In this document: positions 18,688 to 28,541 of the stretch, one piece after another
How the letters are laid out: every line of letters begins with the position of its first letter
Position numbering within the stretch: the stretch's first letter is position 1
Source: Pseudogymnoascus destructans
Taxonomy: Eukaryota; Ascomycota; Leotiomycetes; Thelebolales; Thelebolaceae
Assembly: GCF_001641265.1 (NCBI RefSeq)
Contig: NW_020167541.1
Span: 186,001 to 250,000, forward strand
Length of the DNA: 64,000 nt
Direction of reading: 5' to 3'
The notes under the pieces: generated by a model
What the model was told of the DNA's origin: nothing
Seen by the model: only the letters and a program-made list of their open reading frames with translations
Database searches by the model: none
Position numbers and translations under genes: made by a program

Positions 18688-20049
18688 AGGGGTATATAGA
18701 GTCGCTGTGACAGAGAGGAGAAGGGTATCTTGATAAGTGATACCAGCGTTTTAGCATCATTGCATCATTAAAGGTATAACAAGCAGACCAAAATATATAT
18801 GAGATTTCTGGGCAGGTCGTGTATAAATAAGGGTGTTTGCTTGGGCGCTATTCCTTATTGTAAGTGTCAATTAATGGTTGATCAAGAGTCAGTGTTCGGC
18901 ACGGATCGTGTATGACCTGAGCTGATTCGGATACTGATCCGGATATATCCTATCCGCCAACCCAAATAGAAACCCCGATCTCGACCCCCCCTGCAGGACT
19001 CCGATCCAACGTCCCACCACCCCCTTACGTCCTGCACGCCGCCGCTTCGGTGACTGAGAGGCCCGATGCGATGGGGGGTGCAGCGAGGGATGCACGTATG
19101 GAGGGAGTGCCGTACGGACTATTGAAAGGAAGTGGAGATGCCGACAGCCCTTGCGCGCATCATGCGAAGGGGAGGGGGGGAGATGATGCGGGATTCCTTG
19201 GGGATCAGAGGGTGGTGCGAGGCGAGGCGAGGCGTGGTGATCATGCAGGTGGACTGGGGGGGATCAGCAAGTCGCTTGGGCGAGATCAGGTTGGTGGGAG
19301 ACATGGAGATCATGCAAGGGAGATCATGCAAGAGGCTTGAGAAAAATCAGGTTCGCGAGAGACATCGGAGATCATGCAAGCAGTCTGGGAAAGATCAGGT
19401 TAGTTAGTGTCTGCCCGTGAGTCTGGTTGCGTTCAATGGCGCAAGTGGAAATCGGAAGGCCAGCCAGCCTGTCAACCTTAAGAGACACGACCACTACTGA
19501 CTCGCCCTCGCAGCCCACATCAATAGTCCCCCTCCTGACTCTCGGGGAAGCACGGAGGCTCTTGGCCCGCCGCCCACCTCCAGCGGCGCCGAGACCTTAC
19601 ATCACCCCGTCTCATCGGCCTTGGTCTCGCCCGCGGATTACGGCTCACCGGGCACTCGCCGGGACAGCGTACTGGTGAGGGATGGGCGCTATTCGTGCAG
19701 CGCGCAGCCCACCACCCACCCACTTGCCGATACGCTACCGGTACGCTACCGGATTTGCGCGCCAAGTTGTCAACGAGCACTTGACATCGATCGGACTAGC
19801 GACCGAGCACTAGCTTGGGGGGATGCTTGGTTGTCTAGCTAGGTTTAACCCTAAGGCATTGCTTGGATGCGCTAAGATATTTGTAGTACTTTATAGCGAG
19901 TTGGGGGGTCTAGAATAGGGGGCGATATGGCAATACCCGGCAAATATTGGGGATGCATAGTGTACTAAAATGGCTGTCCCCCCTAATCAGCCACGACGAC
20001 GACGATAGCACCACCGGCAGGAACATCCAACACACTTACTCCTCCGGTT
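18688..20049. other. Spacer after ERG19; no gene seen
   Basis: Short overlapping frames only. 19229-19405 holds a degenerate tandem array. 19410-19840 is GC-rich without a recognisable domain. ORF-like stretches on both strands are mutual shadows. Confidence 0.45.
19229..19405. repeat. Degenerate tandem array
   Basis: Recurring blocks GATCATGCAAG, then about 15-20 bp, then GATCAGGTT, with GAGACATGGA-like joints. At least three imperfect units are visible, including a local GGAGATCATGCAAG duplication. Confidence 0.6.
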
Positions 20050-20180
20050 CTATAATTTCCCCTTCGTACGTACCGTACGTCGCTTTATAACTGATCGCAG
20101 GTTGTTGGCATCGAGTTGGTGGACAATGCTGCGTGCTCGAAGTTGCTCTGACGCAACTGTGAGTTTTTGGATGTACGTCC
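20050..20180 (-). pseudogene. Pogo-type transposase, displaced C-terminal fragment
   Basis: The minus-strand frame reads TYIQKLTVASEQLRARSIV and then LRSVIKRRTVRTKGK, the coiled and basic C-terminal tail typical of Fot1-like transposases. It begins at the sequence GGACGTACATCC. The + strand fragment ending at 20990 stops at ...GTGTGGACG, so the two ends share GGACG and would join in frame (PVWT/YIQKL). The tail has therefore been separated from its gene and inverted. Confidence 0.6.
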
Positions 20181-20309
20181 TGTAATGATGTACGGTTACG
20201 CTCGCGCTACATCCCACTGAGCCAAAAAGACTACAGTATTCCGGCTCGCCCGGAATACGCGTAACACGCTTTATATACCACATGTACTGTAACGGCAGCA
20301 CCCGTTACA
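20181..20309 (-). repeat. Small LTR-like insertion (family H)
   Basis: 129 bp starting TGTAATGATG and ending CCCGTTACA, so TG...CA with near-inverted ends. Read on the minus strand it has a TATA-like motif (TATATAAAG). The first 32 bp are repeated at 25666-25697, next to the other part of the same transposase. Flanks there (...CCCACC) and here (CACCCC...) are compatible with a 4-bp CACC target duplication. The class assignment is tentative. Confidence 0.4.
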
Positions 20310-20990
20310 CACCCCTCGGGATCTTTAAGGGCAAGAACATTCTCCAATCATGGATTCCGCCCGCAGTCATCAACCAGTGGTTCTTCTCTGCGAATACAAA
20401 AGGCTGGACAAGCAACCTCCATGGGTTGGAGTGGTTAAAACGCATCTTCGAGCCAACAACATGCGCAAAAGCAGATGGTCAGCACTGGCTTCTTATATGC
20501 GACGCACGACTCACATATTAGCGGGAGTTTCATTGCGCATTGCATGCAGAACCATATTGTATTACTGATACTTCCCCCTCATACATCGCACTTACTACAA
20601 CCACTGGATGTTGCGATATTCGGCCCGCTAAAAAAGCGTCTAACGGCAGCGCTCTCCCCACTCAACCAAGCACAACTTGCACGCATACAGAAGTATAAAT
20701 GGATGGAGGCATACATCCAGGCACAGCTTGATATATGCAACCATCAGAACATTGAGTCAGCATACCGTGGCGCTGGCTTGTTTCCTTTTAATCCCCAGCG
20801 AGCATTGCGTATGCTGCTCAATGCTGAACCATCAGTAGAGGCTGACTGGCCAAAAACACCACATCAGTATGATATTTTTGACCGAGTCTTTATCAACAGC
20901 TCCCCCCCAGATGGGATGACCTTACGCTCTGCAAATGCACTCCTTACAACTACGATTAATGGTGGGGTGCTGTCAACACCAGTGTGGACG
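20310..20990 (+). pseudogene. Pogo-type transposase, middle fragment
   Basis: The first frame reads GIFKGKNILQSWIPPAVI and then TKGWTSNLHGLEWLKRIF. After a frameshift near 20500 a second frame continues with ILPPHTSHLLQPLDVAIFGP and AYRGAGLFPFNPQRAL up to about 20990. This is the second half of a DDE_1 domain plus linker. The N-terminal half of what looks like the same gene is at 25452-25665 and the C-terminal tail at 20050-20180. Confidence 0.75.
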
Positions 20991-21228
20991 TGTAAGGAAG
21001 GCCATCACATGCCACCATGTGAGGTCCCTTTCATTAGGGGCCCATAGGGCTCAGTAAAGTAGGGCACAAGGTGCATAGATAAAAGGGGTTGGAGGCCTCG
21101 GAATAAGGCCTCCAGTCAATAGTCACTGTACTTATGTAGACCTATTGTCCTTACAAATATGATACCCCTTTCCTGCCCCTTGACCTGGTTCCCTGGACTC
21201 CTGTGAGACCTTGGGCTTACGCATTACA
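20991..21228 (+). repeat. Putative 5' LTR of Gypsy element B
   Basis: A 238-bp unit starts TGTAAGGAAGG, ends ACGCATTACA, and is followed 40 bp later by a Gypsy gag start codon. It is preceded by GGACG, which also borders the displaced transposase tail at 20176-20180 (as CGTCC), a candidate 5-bp target duplication. Confidence 0.5.
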
Positions 21229-22074
21229 ATTCTATTGACTCTACCCATATCCAGCCTACTGGGTCAGGATGGCAAGTTTGGAAAGACGGATTACTCGAGC
21301 GACCTCGGGGGGAGCGACACCAGCCACCGAGGCCACCGAGGCAGCTCCAGGACCTACGACCCAAGAAATTGATGACTTGGTGGCCGACCAAGGCGGGAAT
21401 ATGGCCTCGAAGCTGGCCGACCTTTGGAAGCAAGTGGAAGAAGAGAGGGCCTACTTCAACACAATGAAGGAAGCCCTAGAAGTATTCCGAGGATCGCACA
21501 GTGACAATTACAACACCTATCCTGAGGCCCTACAGGACTTTGCAAGGAAGCAAGACCAAATTCAAGAAGAAAGTCATCGTAAAAGGCGACAAGACATCGA
21601 GGACGAGTGGGAGGACCCCCGTCTGGAAGGACGCAAGGAGGACACAGCTTCCACTGAGTCTAGGGAGACTGCACCCGCCCAAAGGCCAATTGGAAGGGTT
21701 AAGGAACCAAAGGTCTACAAGGGTGAGTCTACCCGCGAACTCAACGAGTTCATGGCCTCCCTCCGCGCCATTTTCTGATACCAACCAAGGGTCTTTCCAA
21801 CTGAACAGTCGAAGATGGCCTTCGCAGCCCAGTACTTAGAAGGGCACCCTATGAAGGAGTGGGACCATCGGTGCGACAGGTCGAGGGGTACATTGACCTT
21901 CTGGATATCACAGGTTTCGAGGAGTTCCTCCGAGACCTCCACGTCGACCCGGCCAACTGACAGCGTCTTGCAGCCCTCAAGTATAATGTAGCTGCCCAAA
22001 GGAAAGGGCAGAGTATCCGCAAGTTTGTGGCCTATCTTGAGGACCTCAAGCGCGAAATGGACCCATATACCGAG

Positions 22075-22981
22075 TGTAATGGTGGGTGCACCAGATGTGA
22101 GAATCTAGCCACCCAAGGAAGGAATGATTTTACTAAGACAACACACTGTCTTAGGAAACAGAGCCAAAGGGTCGTAGCTTAGACTATTCCACAATGCAGC
22201 AATCAGGTGTATGATGTAGTGGAGTGGTTTAGACAAGTTGTAACAAATGTTGAGTCTGAGAACTCAGGGATAAGTCAGAGGTTAACACCTCACTGACTTT
22301 TCAGAAACAAGGAGTAACAAGATGAATGCTTGGAAGCTTGTAAAAGACGTGGAAGTATGTGATAGTCGATTTACTGTATTGTCTGCTTGCCCTTTCTTAA
22401 GGAAAGGGCAATCCTATTTATGCTAAAGGAGTGTAGTTCTCTCATTTTCCAAGACTTTCCATGACTAACCAGGCTTGGTAACTGTAGTCAACGTAAGAGA
22501 ATCCCATAGAACCATCTCCTAGGTTCCTAGCCTATAGGAAGTGAAAGGAGGTCCAAGGTCAGAGTACCCCTATAGACAGATTATGTCATAACTTAACCAA
22601 TCTTGTAGGTAACTAAGGAGCGATGACGTGTAATGAATCATAGAGGGTTGTAGAAGCTTTTGGAGCTATCGTTTATGTTCCTAGGCCTCTAGTTGATAGA
22701 GATATGTCATGTGTAGTATTAGCCCAGTAACTAAGGAGTGATGTCATGTAATGAATCATAGGGGTTGTAGAGATATGCTATGTGGTCATATCGGCCAGTA
22801 ACTAAGGAGCAATGACGTGTAATGAATCATAGAGGGTTGTAGCAATAGCTGAGTAGTATTGCTCTTGTTGTTGGTGTGATAAGCCAAAATATGTATAGTG
22901 ACTTGTAGGTTTGAGCAGGAGATTTCTAAGTTTGCTCTTGAGTTTGATAGCAAACTGAGTGCAACGAATGTCAGTATGACA
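22075..22981 (-). repeat. Solo LTR family A, copy 2, nested in gag B
   Basis: 907 bp, TGTAATGG...GTATGACA. Left flank is CCGAG (22070-22074) and right flank CTGAG (22982-22986), a 5-bp target duplication with one C/T difference. Removing LTR and duplication joins gag in frame (PYTE + AQKT). Confidence 0.9.
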
Positions 22982-23400
22982 CTGAGGCGCAGAAGACCAC
23001 CCACCTCTTGACGAAGATCCACCCAGAAATGAGACAACGACTCCTTGAAGGGGGGCACGCTGAGCGATCCTCCACCCGCAGGGACATTGTTGTTAACCTC
23101 CTTGTGATGTTGGAAATGACCAACCGCTGGGTCTCTGAGAAGAACCCTGATGGCCACAAGAATAGCCAAAGGGACGAGGGGGGTTCCTCACGAGGAGGCT
23201 CCTCCAACTGGAGAGGCAGCCTCAGCAACAGGATGGGCCGCTTTGGCAACCATCGAGGATCCCAACCCGCAACCCCAGGCGAGGCGACCTCCTCTCGGGG
23301 CAGCTATAGCCAACGCTCAACAGGAAGGGAGAGCTACTACCGAGGAAACGATAGGAAGCACGCTGAAGACAGGACGTGTTACAACTGCAGCAGGACAGGC

Positions 23401-23833
23401 TGTTACGATTACAGCTCACACCTTGTTACAGCTTGTTATGGTTGTTATGGTTGTTATGGTTGTTATGGTTGTTATGGTTGTTATGGTTGTTATGGTTGTT
23501 ATGGTTGTTATGGTTGTTATGGTTGTTATGGTTGTTATGGTTGTTACGGTTGTTACGGTTGTTACGGTTGTTACGGTTGTTACGGTTGTTACGGTTGTTA
23601 CGGTTGTTACGGTTGTTACGGTTGTTACGGTTGTTACGGTTGTTACGGTTGTTACGGTTGTTATGGGGATTACGGGTGTAGCCTTAGCCACAAGGTTACA
23701 ACCGCTAAGCAGACAACTGTATGTTATGAGGAATAGCCTCACCTTCCTTCCTTCTTCTTCTTCTTCTCTCTTTAGATTCAATCTAGATTACTTTTCCTGG
23801 ACTGGCATCATGACCTCTATGACCATCGTAACA
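23401..23833 (+). repeat. Solo LTR family C, expanded, TSD CAGGC
   Basis: 433 bp, TGTTACGATTAC...GACCATCGTAACA with 9-bp inverted ends, flanked by CAGGC (23396-23400) and CAGGC (23834-23838). It splits the gag zinc knuckle of Gypsy B. The related LTR at 2735-2942 is 208 bp; the extra length is the minisatellite at 23434-23667. Confidence 0.93.
23434..23667. repeat. 9-bp minisatellite, 26 units, two blocks
   Basis: Twelve uninterrupted TGTTATGGT units (23434-23541) are followed by thirteen TGTTACGGT units (23542-23658) and one TGTTATGGG. The unit resembles the LTR terminus TGTTACGAT. Long open frames here (CYG, TVV and WLL repeats) are artefacts of the 9-bp period. Confidence 0.97.
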
Positions 23834-24515
23834 CAGGCCACCTATCGAAGGAATGCCCAGCCCAAATAGGAAGGGGTGACTCCCAGTAGAACCTCCAAAG
23901 CCCACTGCCACAAAGAGGATGGAAATTGAGGTCTCAAGTAGGTTCTGAGTGGCACAAGGCGCGAGCCCTTATCGACTCAGGGTCAGACGCGTCCACTATC
24001 CAACCTCTCTTTGCCAAAGAGAAGGGTTTGGAATGGCGGGACAAGGCACCCCTACGCGCAAGGGCAGTCGATGGAAAGGATATTATGATATATGGGGCAG
24101 CTACCACCCAGATCCAAACAAGGGACCACTTCAAAAGGGAGTGTGTAGTCACCCAAACCCTCCTTTCCATGGACACCCCAGGTGTAGACGTCATCCTGGG
24201 CATGGACTGGATAGCGCAAGTGAACCCCCAAATTGATTGGCGCAGACAGACCTGGCGGCAGCCCTTTGATATCGCAAGGTGAAGGACATTGAAAAGTGGG
24301 AGGCCTTTGTCTTGGCTCTGAGCACGGAAGACAATATGCTCACCTAGTGCCCAAAGGAGTACGAGGCGTATATTGACGTCTTTTCCGAGGAGAAGGCAGA
24401 GGACCTCCCAGAGCTAGGAAGGAAAACCCACGCCATTGATACAGGAACCCAGGAACCACTGTATGGGCCAGTATACAATCTATCGGAAACTGAGCTGGCC
24501 ACACTTCGCGAGTAC

Positions 24516-25451
24516 TGTAATGGTGGGTGCACCAGATGTGAGAATCTAGCCACCCAAGGAAGGGATGATTTTACTAAGACAACACACTGTCTTAGGAAAC
24601 AGAGCCAAAGGGTTGTAGCTTAGACTATTCCACAACGCAGCAATCAGGTGTGTGATGTAGTGAAGTTGTTCAGACAAGTTGCAACAAATGTTGAGTCTGG
24701 GAACTCAGGGGTAAGTCAGAGGTTAACACCTCACTGACTTTTCAGAAACAAGGAGTAACAAGATGAATGCTTGGAAGCTTGTAAAAGACGGGGAAGTATG
24801 TGCTAGTCGATTTACTGTATTGCCTGCTTGCCCTTTCTTAAGGAAAGGGCAATCCTATTTATGCCAAAGGAGTGTAGTTCTCTCATTTTCCATGACTTTC
24901 CATGACTAACCAGGCTTGGTAAATGTATTAGAAATCAAGTGCGACCCACAACTAGCTTGCTAATCATGTAGTGAACGTAAGAGAATCCCATAGAACCATC
25001 TCTTGGGTTCCTAGCCTATAGGAAGTGAAAAGGAGGTCCAAGGTCAGAGTACCTATAGATAAATTATGTCATAACTTAACCAATCTTGTGGGTAACTAAG
25101 GAGCGATGACGTGTTATGAATTATAGAGGGTTGTAGAAGCTTCTAGAGCTATTGTTCATGTTCCTAGGCCTCTAGTTGGTAGAGATATGTCATGTGGTAG
25201 TATTGGCCCACCCCCTTAAGGAGGAGATTTTCTTAATAACTTGTTCAATGAGTGTCCAAATGATATGCCGTGACGTATGTAGCATAAACAGATGTAGTAG
25301 AAGAGTTTGCAGCAATCGTTGAGTAGTATTGCTTCTGTTGTTGGTGTGATAAGCCAAGATATGTATGGTGACTTGTAGGTTTGAGGAGGAGATTTCTAAG
25401 TTTGCTCTTGAGTTTGATAGCAAACTGAGTGCAACGAATGTCAGTATGACA
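24516..25451 (-). repeat. LTR family A, copy 3
   Basis: 936 bp, TGTAATGG...GTATGACA. The left flank AGTAC (24511-24515) matches the far flank of copy 4 (GTACT at 25899-25903, reverse complement AGTAC), not its own right flank (GGTTT). This is interpreted as the 3' LTR of an element A inserted in pol of Gypsy B, followed by an inversion. Confidence 0.85.
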
Positions 25452-25665
25452 GGTTTGACGTGGACACCAAGGTGGTTCAACAGTTTGGAATCATGCAAGA
25501 GAACACATATAACATGGATGAATCCGGATTTTCGATTGGGACAATGGAATCTACTCGAATTATACTTGATTCAACACTTTGTACGAAGCATCAAGCGCAT
25601 CCTGGCCGTCAGGAATGGGTTTCGATGGTCGAGTGCATCTGCGCAGATGGAACCATCCTCCCACC
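25452..25665 (+). pseudogene. Pogo-type transposase, N-terminal catalytic fragment
   Basis: Reads RFDVDTKVVQQFGIMQENTY, NMDESGFSIGTMEST and RQEWVSMVECICADGTILPP, the first part of a pogo DDE_1 domain with its first aspartate in NMDESGF. It stops at the 32-bp LTR-like segment also seen at 20181. The natural continuation (LGIFKGKN...) is at 20310, about 5 kb to the left. Confidence 0.75.
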
Positions 25666-25697
25666 TGTAATGATGTACGGTTACGCTCGCGCTACAT

Positions 25698-25903
25698 GAA
25701 GCACCTTGCCCCTTGGAGTCGATCCAAGGTCTCAGTGATGAGTGGCAAGGGGTGCCTATTCTTCACAGTGATCTTATTCAGGCCCCTATAGTCCACGCAA
25801 AGACGTAGGCTTCCATCCTTCTTCTGGACGAATAAGATAGGAGCGCCTGCAGGGCTCATGCTCCTTCGGATCCATCCTTTCTTCTCACTCGCATCAAGGT
25901 ACT
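25698..25903 (-). pseudogene. Gypsy B reverse transcriptase fragment, inverted
   Basis: The minus strand reads KYLDASEKKGWIRRSMSPAG, then APILFVQKKDGSLRLCVDY and RGLNKITVKNRHPLPLI, the start of a Ty3-type reverse transcriptase. It continues directly from the LREY residues at 24515 once LTR A and the AGTAC duplication are removed, but now lies on the opposite strand. It ends abruptly at 25698. Confidence 0.85.
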
Positions 25904-26839
25904 TGTCATACTGACATTCGTTGCACTCAGTTTGCTATCAAACTCAAGAGCAAACTTAGAAATCTCCTCCTCAAACCTACAAGTCACCATACATATCTTG
26001 GCTTATCACACCAACAACAGAAGCAATACTACTCAACGATTGCTGCAAACTCTTCTACTACATCTGTTTATGCTACATACATCACGGCATATCATTTGGA
26101 CACTCATTGAACAAGTTATTAAGAAAATCTCCTCCTTAAGGGGGTGGGCCAATACTACCACATGGCATATCTCTACCAACTAGAGGCCTAGGAACATGAA
26201 CGATAGCTCTAGAAGCTTCTACAACCCTCTATGATTCATTACACGTCATCGCTCCTTAGTTACCCACAAGATTGGTTAAGTTATGACATAATTTGTCTAT
26301 AGGTACTGTGACCTTGGACCTCCTTTTCACTTCCTATAGGCTAGGAACCCAAGAGATGGTTCTATGGGATTCTCTTACGTTCACTACATGATTAGCAAGC
26401 TAGTTGTGGGTCGCACTTGATTTCTAATACATTTACCAAGCCTGGTTAGTCATGGAAAGTCATGGAAAATGAGAGAACTACACTCCTTTGGCATAAATAG
26501 GATTGCCCTTTCCTTAAGAAAGGGCAAGCAGACAATACAGTAAATCGACTAGCACATACTTCTACGTCTTTTCCAAGCTTCCAAGCATTGATCTTGTTAT
26601 TCTCTATTTTTGAAAAGTCAGTGAGGTGCTAACCTCTGACTTACCCCTGAGTTCTCAGACTCAACATTTGTTGCAACTTGTCTAAACCACTTCACCACAT
26701 CATACACCTGATTGCTGCGTTGTGGAATAGTCTAAGCTACAACCCTTTGGCTCTGTTTCCTAAGACAGTGTGTTGTCTTAGTAAATTCATCCCTTCCTTG
26801 GGTGGCTAGATTCTCATATCTGGTGCACCCACCATTACA
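25904..26839 (+). repeat. LTR family A, copy 4 (5' LTR)
   Basis: 936 bp, the inverted partner of copy 3 (24516-25451) across a 452-bp spacer. Left flank GTACT. Confidence 0.88.
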
Positions 26840-26891
26840 CCTTGCCTGCTTCAAGCTTCAACTATTTCTATAGCAGCACTTCGATACTACA

Positions 26892-28541
26892 ATGGAGGAC
26901 GACCAAGCTCCTACAACTACTGCTGAACAGCAGATGCAACAACTGTTTGCCTTTATACAAACTATAGCAAACAAACTTGAGAATTTGGAAAACACCTTTC
27001 AAGCCAACACTTCAGCAACACAATCTTCAACTCAGACACATCATACAGAGCTTCCCACAGCTCCTCTGGCTATTTCGAGTACTCCAGGTGCACTTCCTAA
27101 AGTGCAAACACCAGATTTATACCATGGAGACAGGAGGAAGTTGAAGGGATTTCTTATGCAACTGGACATCTACTTCACCCTCAGGCCTCATCAGTTCACC
27201 TCAGACATTCAGAAGATCTATTTCGCTGCCAGCTACCTCCGTGGATCTGCATTCAACTTCTTTGAGCCATATCTTAGAAGACTTAGTGGCAACAACCAAA
27301 ATACCACTACACCTTTGATTACCTCTTATGACCAGTTTCAAGAGGAACTTACCAGGACCTTTGGAGACATCAACGAAACTGCTACAGCAGAAAGAGAGCT
27401 ACAGAAGCTATGTCAAAAGACCTCTGCTGCTCAGTATACAACAGAATTTAGGAGAATCACTTCTCACTTGACTTGGAATGAAGAAGCCTTAGTCTTCACT
27501 TACTACCAAGGGCTCAAGAGCTCTATTAAGGATGAACTCAGCAAAGAAGAACGCCCTACAACACTTCAAACGCTTATAGAGAAAGCTGTCAGACTTGATG
27601 ATAGGCTTTTTGAAAGAAGAAAGGAGAAGAACCAAGACTGGCATCCAACAAGAAATTTCAACAATTACACCTCTACACCAACTGCTAAGGACTCAGCACC
27701 TGAACCTATGGACTTAGACGCCTCTATAAAGAGATCTACAGCAAATCCAGCACCTCAGCCTACAGGATACCCTCAAAAACTGAAAAGGGGTAAACTTACC
27801 CCTCAAGAAAGAAAACACAGAATGGACAACAACCTTTGTTTATACTGTGGCAAAGGGGGACACAGAATTCAGGAGTGCTATTCAGCACGGGGGAGTGCTG
27901 ATTCAAAACATATAGCAGCCTCAGACACAGTCACAACTGCTATTCCTGAAAAACTTGAAAAATCCCTAGCAGGCACAACTTCAACTGAGACTATAACTTC
28001 TCCCCTAGACAACAAAGATGTGTCGATGGTGCTTTCTCAGAGTCTCACACACCTGTTAATCCCTATTCAACTCCATTTCAAACAACAGGTGTTGTCTACA
28101 AGGGCTATGATAGACTCAGGGGCAACAGGCAACTTTATATCTCAAGACCTCATCTTGACACACCAGTTACCTACAATTCCCAAACGCACTCCAGAGTTGC
28201 TCCGAGTCATTGATGGAACTCCTATCAGTTCAGGTTCCATTACCTGCAACACCCCAGTACTCAAACTTGAGATTCCCCTAGGAAAATCAACATTTTCAGA
28301 CACCATCTCTTTAGATGTTATACCAATGAAGTACCCAGTTATCCTAGGTCTTCCATGGCTTCAAAGGCATGATCCAACTATCAATTGGAAGCATTTATCG
28401 CTTGGGTTTAGCTCAAATCCTGAGCTCAATACTGAAAAAACCCTTCAAGCCTCAGTTACCCCTATTCAGGTCCAAGACTCAAACTTGTCCCAGATACGAG
28501 AGTGTCCTTTTGGGGCCGGTGACGCGTGGGAAGCAAGTTGA
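26892..28541 (+). pseudogene. Gypsy A gag-protease (open but truncated)
   Basis: A 549-codon open frame from ATG 26892. The N-terminus has a coiled region (QLFAFIQTIANKLENLENTF). The Retrotrans_gag domain is marked by VQTPDLYHGDRRKLKGFLMQ and YFAASYLRGSAFNFFEPYL. The CCHC knuckle CLYCGKGGHRIQEC lies near residue 315. Retropepsin follows, with AMIDSGATGNFISQDL and VILGLPWLQRHDPTINW near 500. The last 12-15 residues (ECPFGAGDAWEAS) no longer look like the linker to reverse transcriptase, so coding ends at a breakpoint near 28500. No stops interrupt the frame, in contrast to Gypsy B, which suggests a younger insertion. Confidence 0.85.

Larger units (their letters stand above)
20991..24515 (+). 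mobile_element. Gypsy (Ty3-type) retroelement B, truncated, with nested LTRs
   Basis: LTR, gag, zinc knuckle, retropepsin and the first residues of reverse transcriptase are present in order on the + strand. The element is interrupted by LTR A (22075-22981), LTR C (23401-23833) and LTR A again (from 24516). The next part of reverse transcriptase lies inverted at 25698-25903. The rest of pol, the integrase and the 3' LTR are absent. Confidence 0.8.
21269..24515 (+). pseudogene. Gypsy B gag-pol, broken
   Basis: The ATG at 21269 opens a gag frame (MASLERRITRAT...). TGA replaces an expected CGA at 21776, and a +1 shift follows near 21910. Gag continues to ...EDLKREMDPYTE at 22074, is cut by LTR A, and resumes at 22987 (AQKTTHLLTKIHPE). 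The knuckle CYNCSRTG is split from HLSKECPAQ by LTR C. Retropepsin is recognisable after 23940 (ALIDSGSDASTIQ; VILGMDWIAQVNPQIDW). Pol begins LSETELATLREY at 24515, where LTR A enters. These would be capsid, protease and reverse transcriptase of a Ty3-type element. It is non-functional. Confidence 0.85.
25904..28541 (+). mobile_element. Gypsy element A, 5' half (LTR + gag-protease)
   Basis: The 5' LTR at 25904-26839 (TGTCATACTG...CCATTACA) is followed after about 50 bp by an intact-looking gag-protease frame in the same direction. This fixes the orientation of LTR family A. Pol is missing: homology stops around 28500. Confidence 0.85.

Noticed and set aside
20991..21228. Treating the TGTAAGGAAGG unit as another copy of LTR family E (TGTAAGGA start)
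   Set aside because: Only the first eight bases agree; the rest does not match the family E reference at 33861.
23434..23667. CRISPR-like or iteron origin interpretation of the array
   Set aside because: Units are contiguous 9-mers with no spacers, in a eukaryotic LTR. It is a minisatellite.
23008..23869. Several long open frames with CYG, VVM/TVV and WLL/RLL repeats on both strands
   Set aside because: They are produced by the 9-bp minisatellite (23434-23667), whose length is divisible by three and lacks stops in most frames. They are not repeat proteins.
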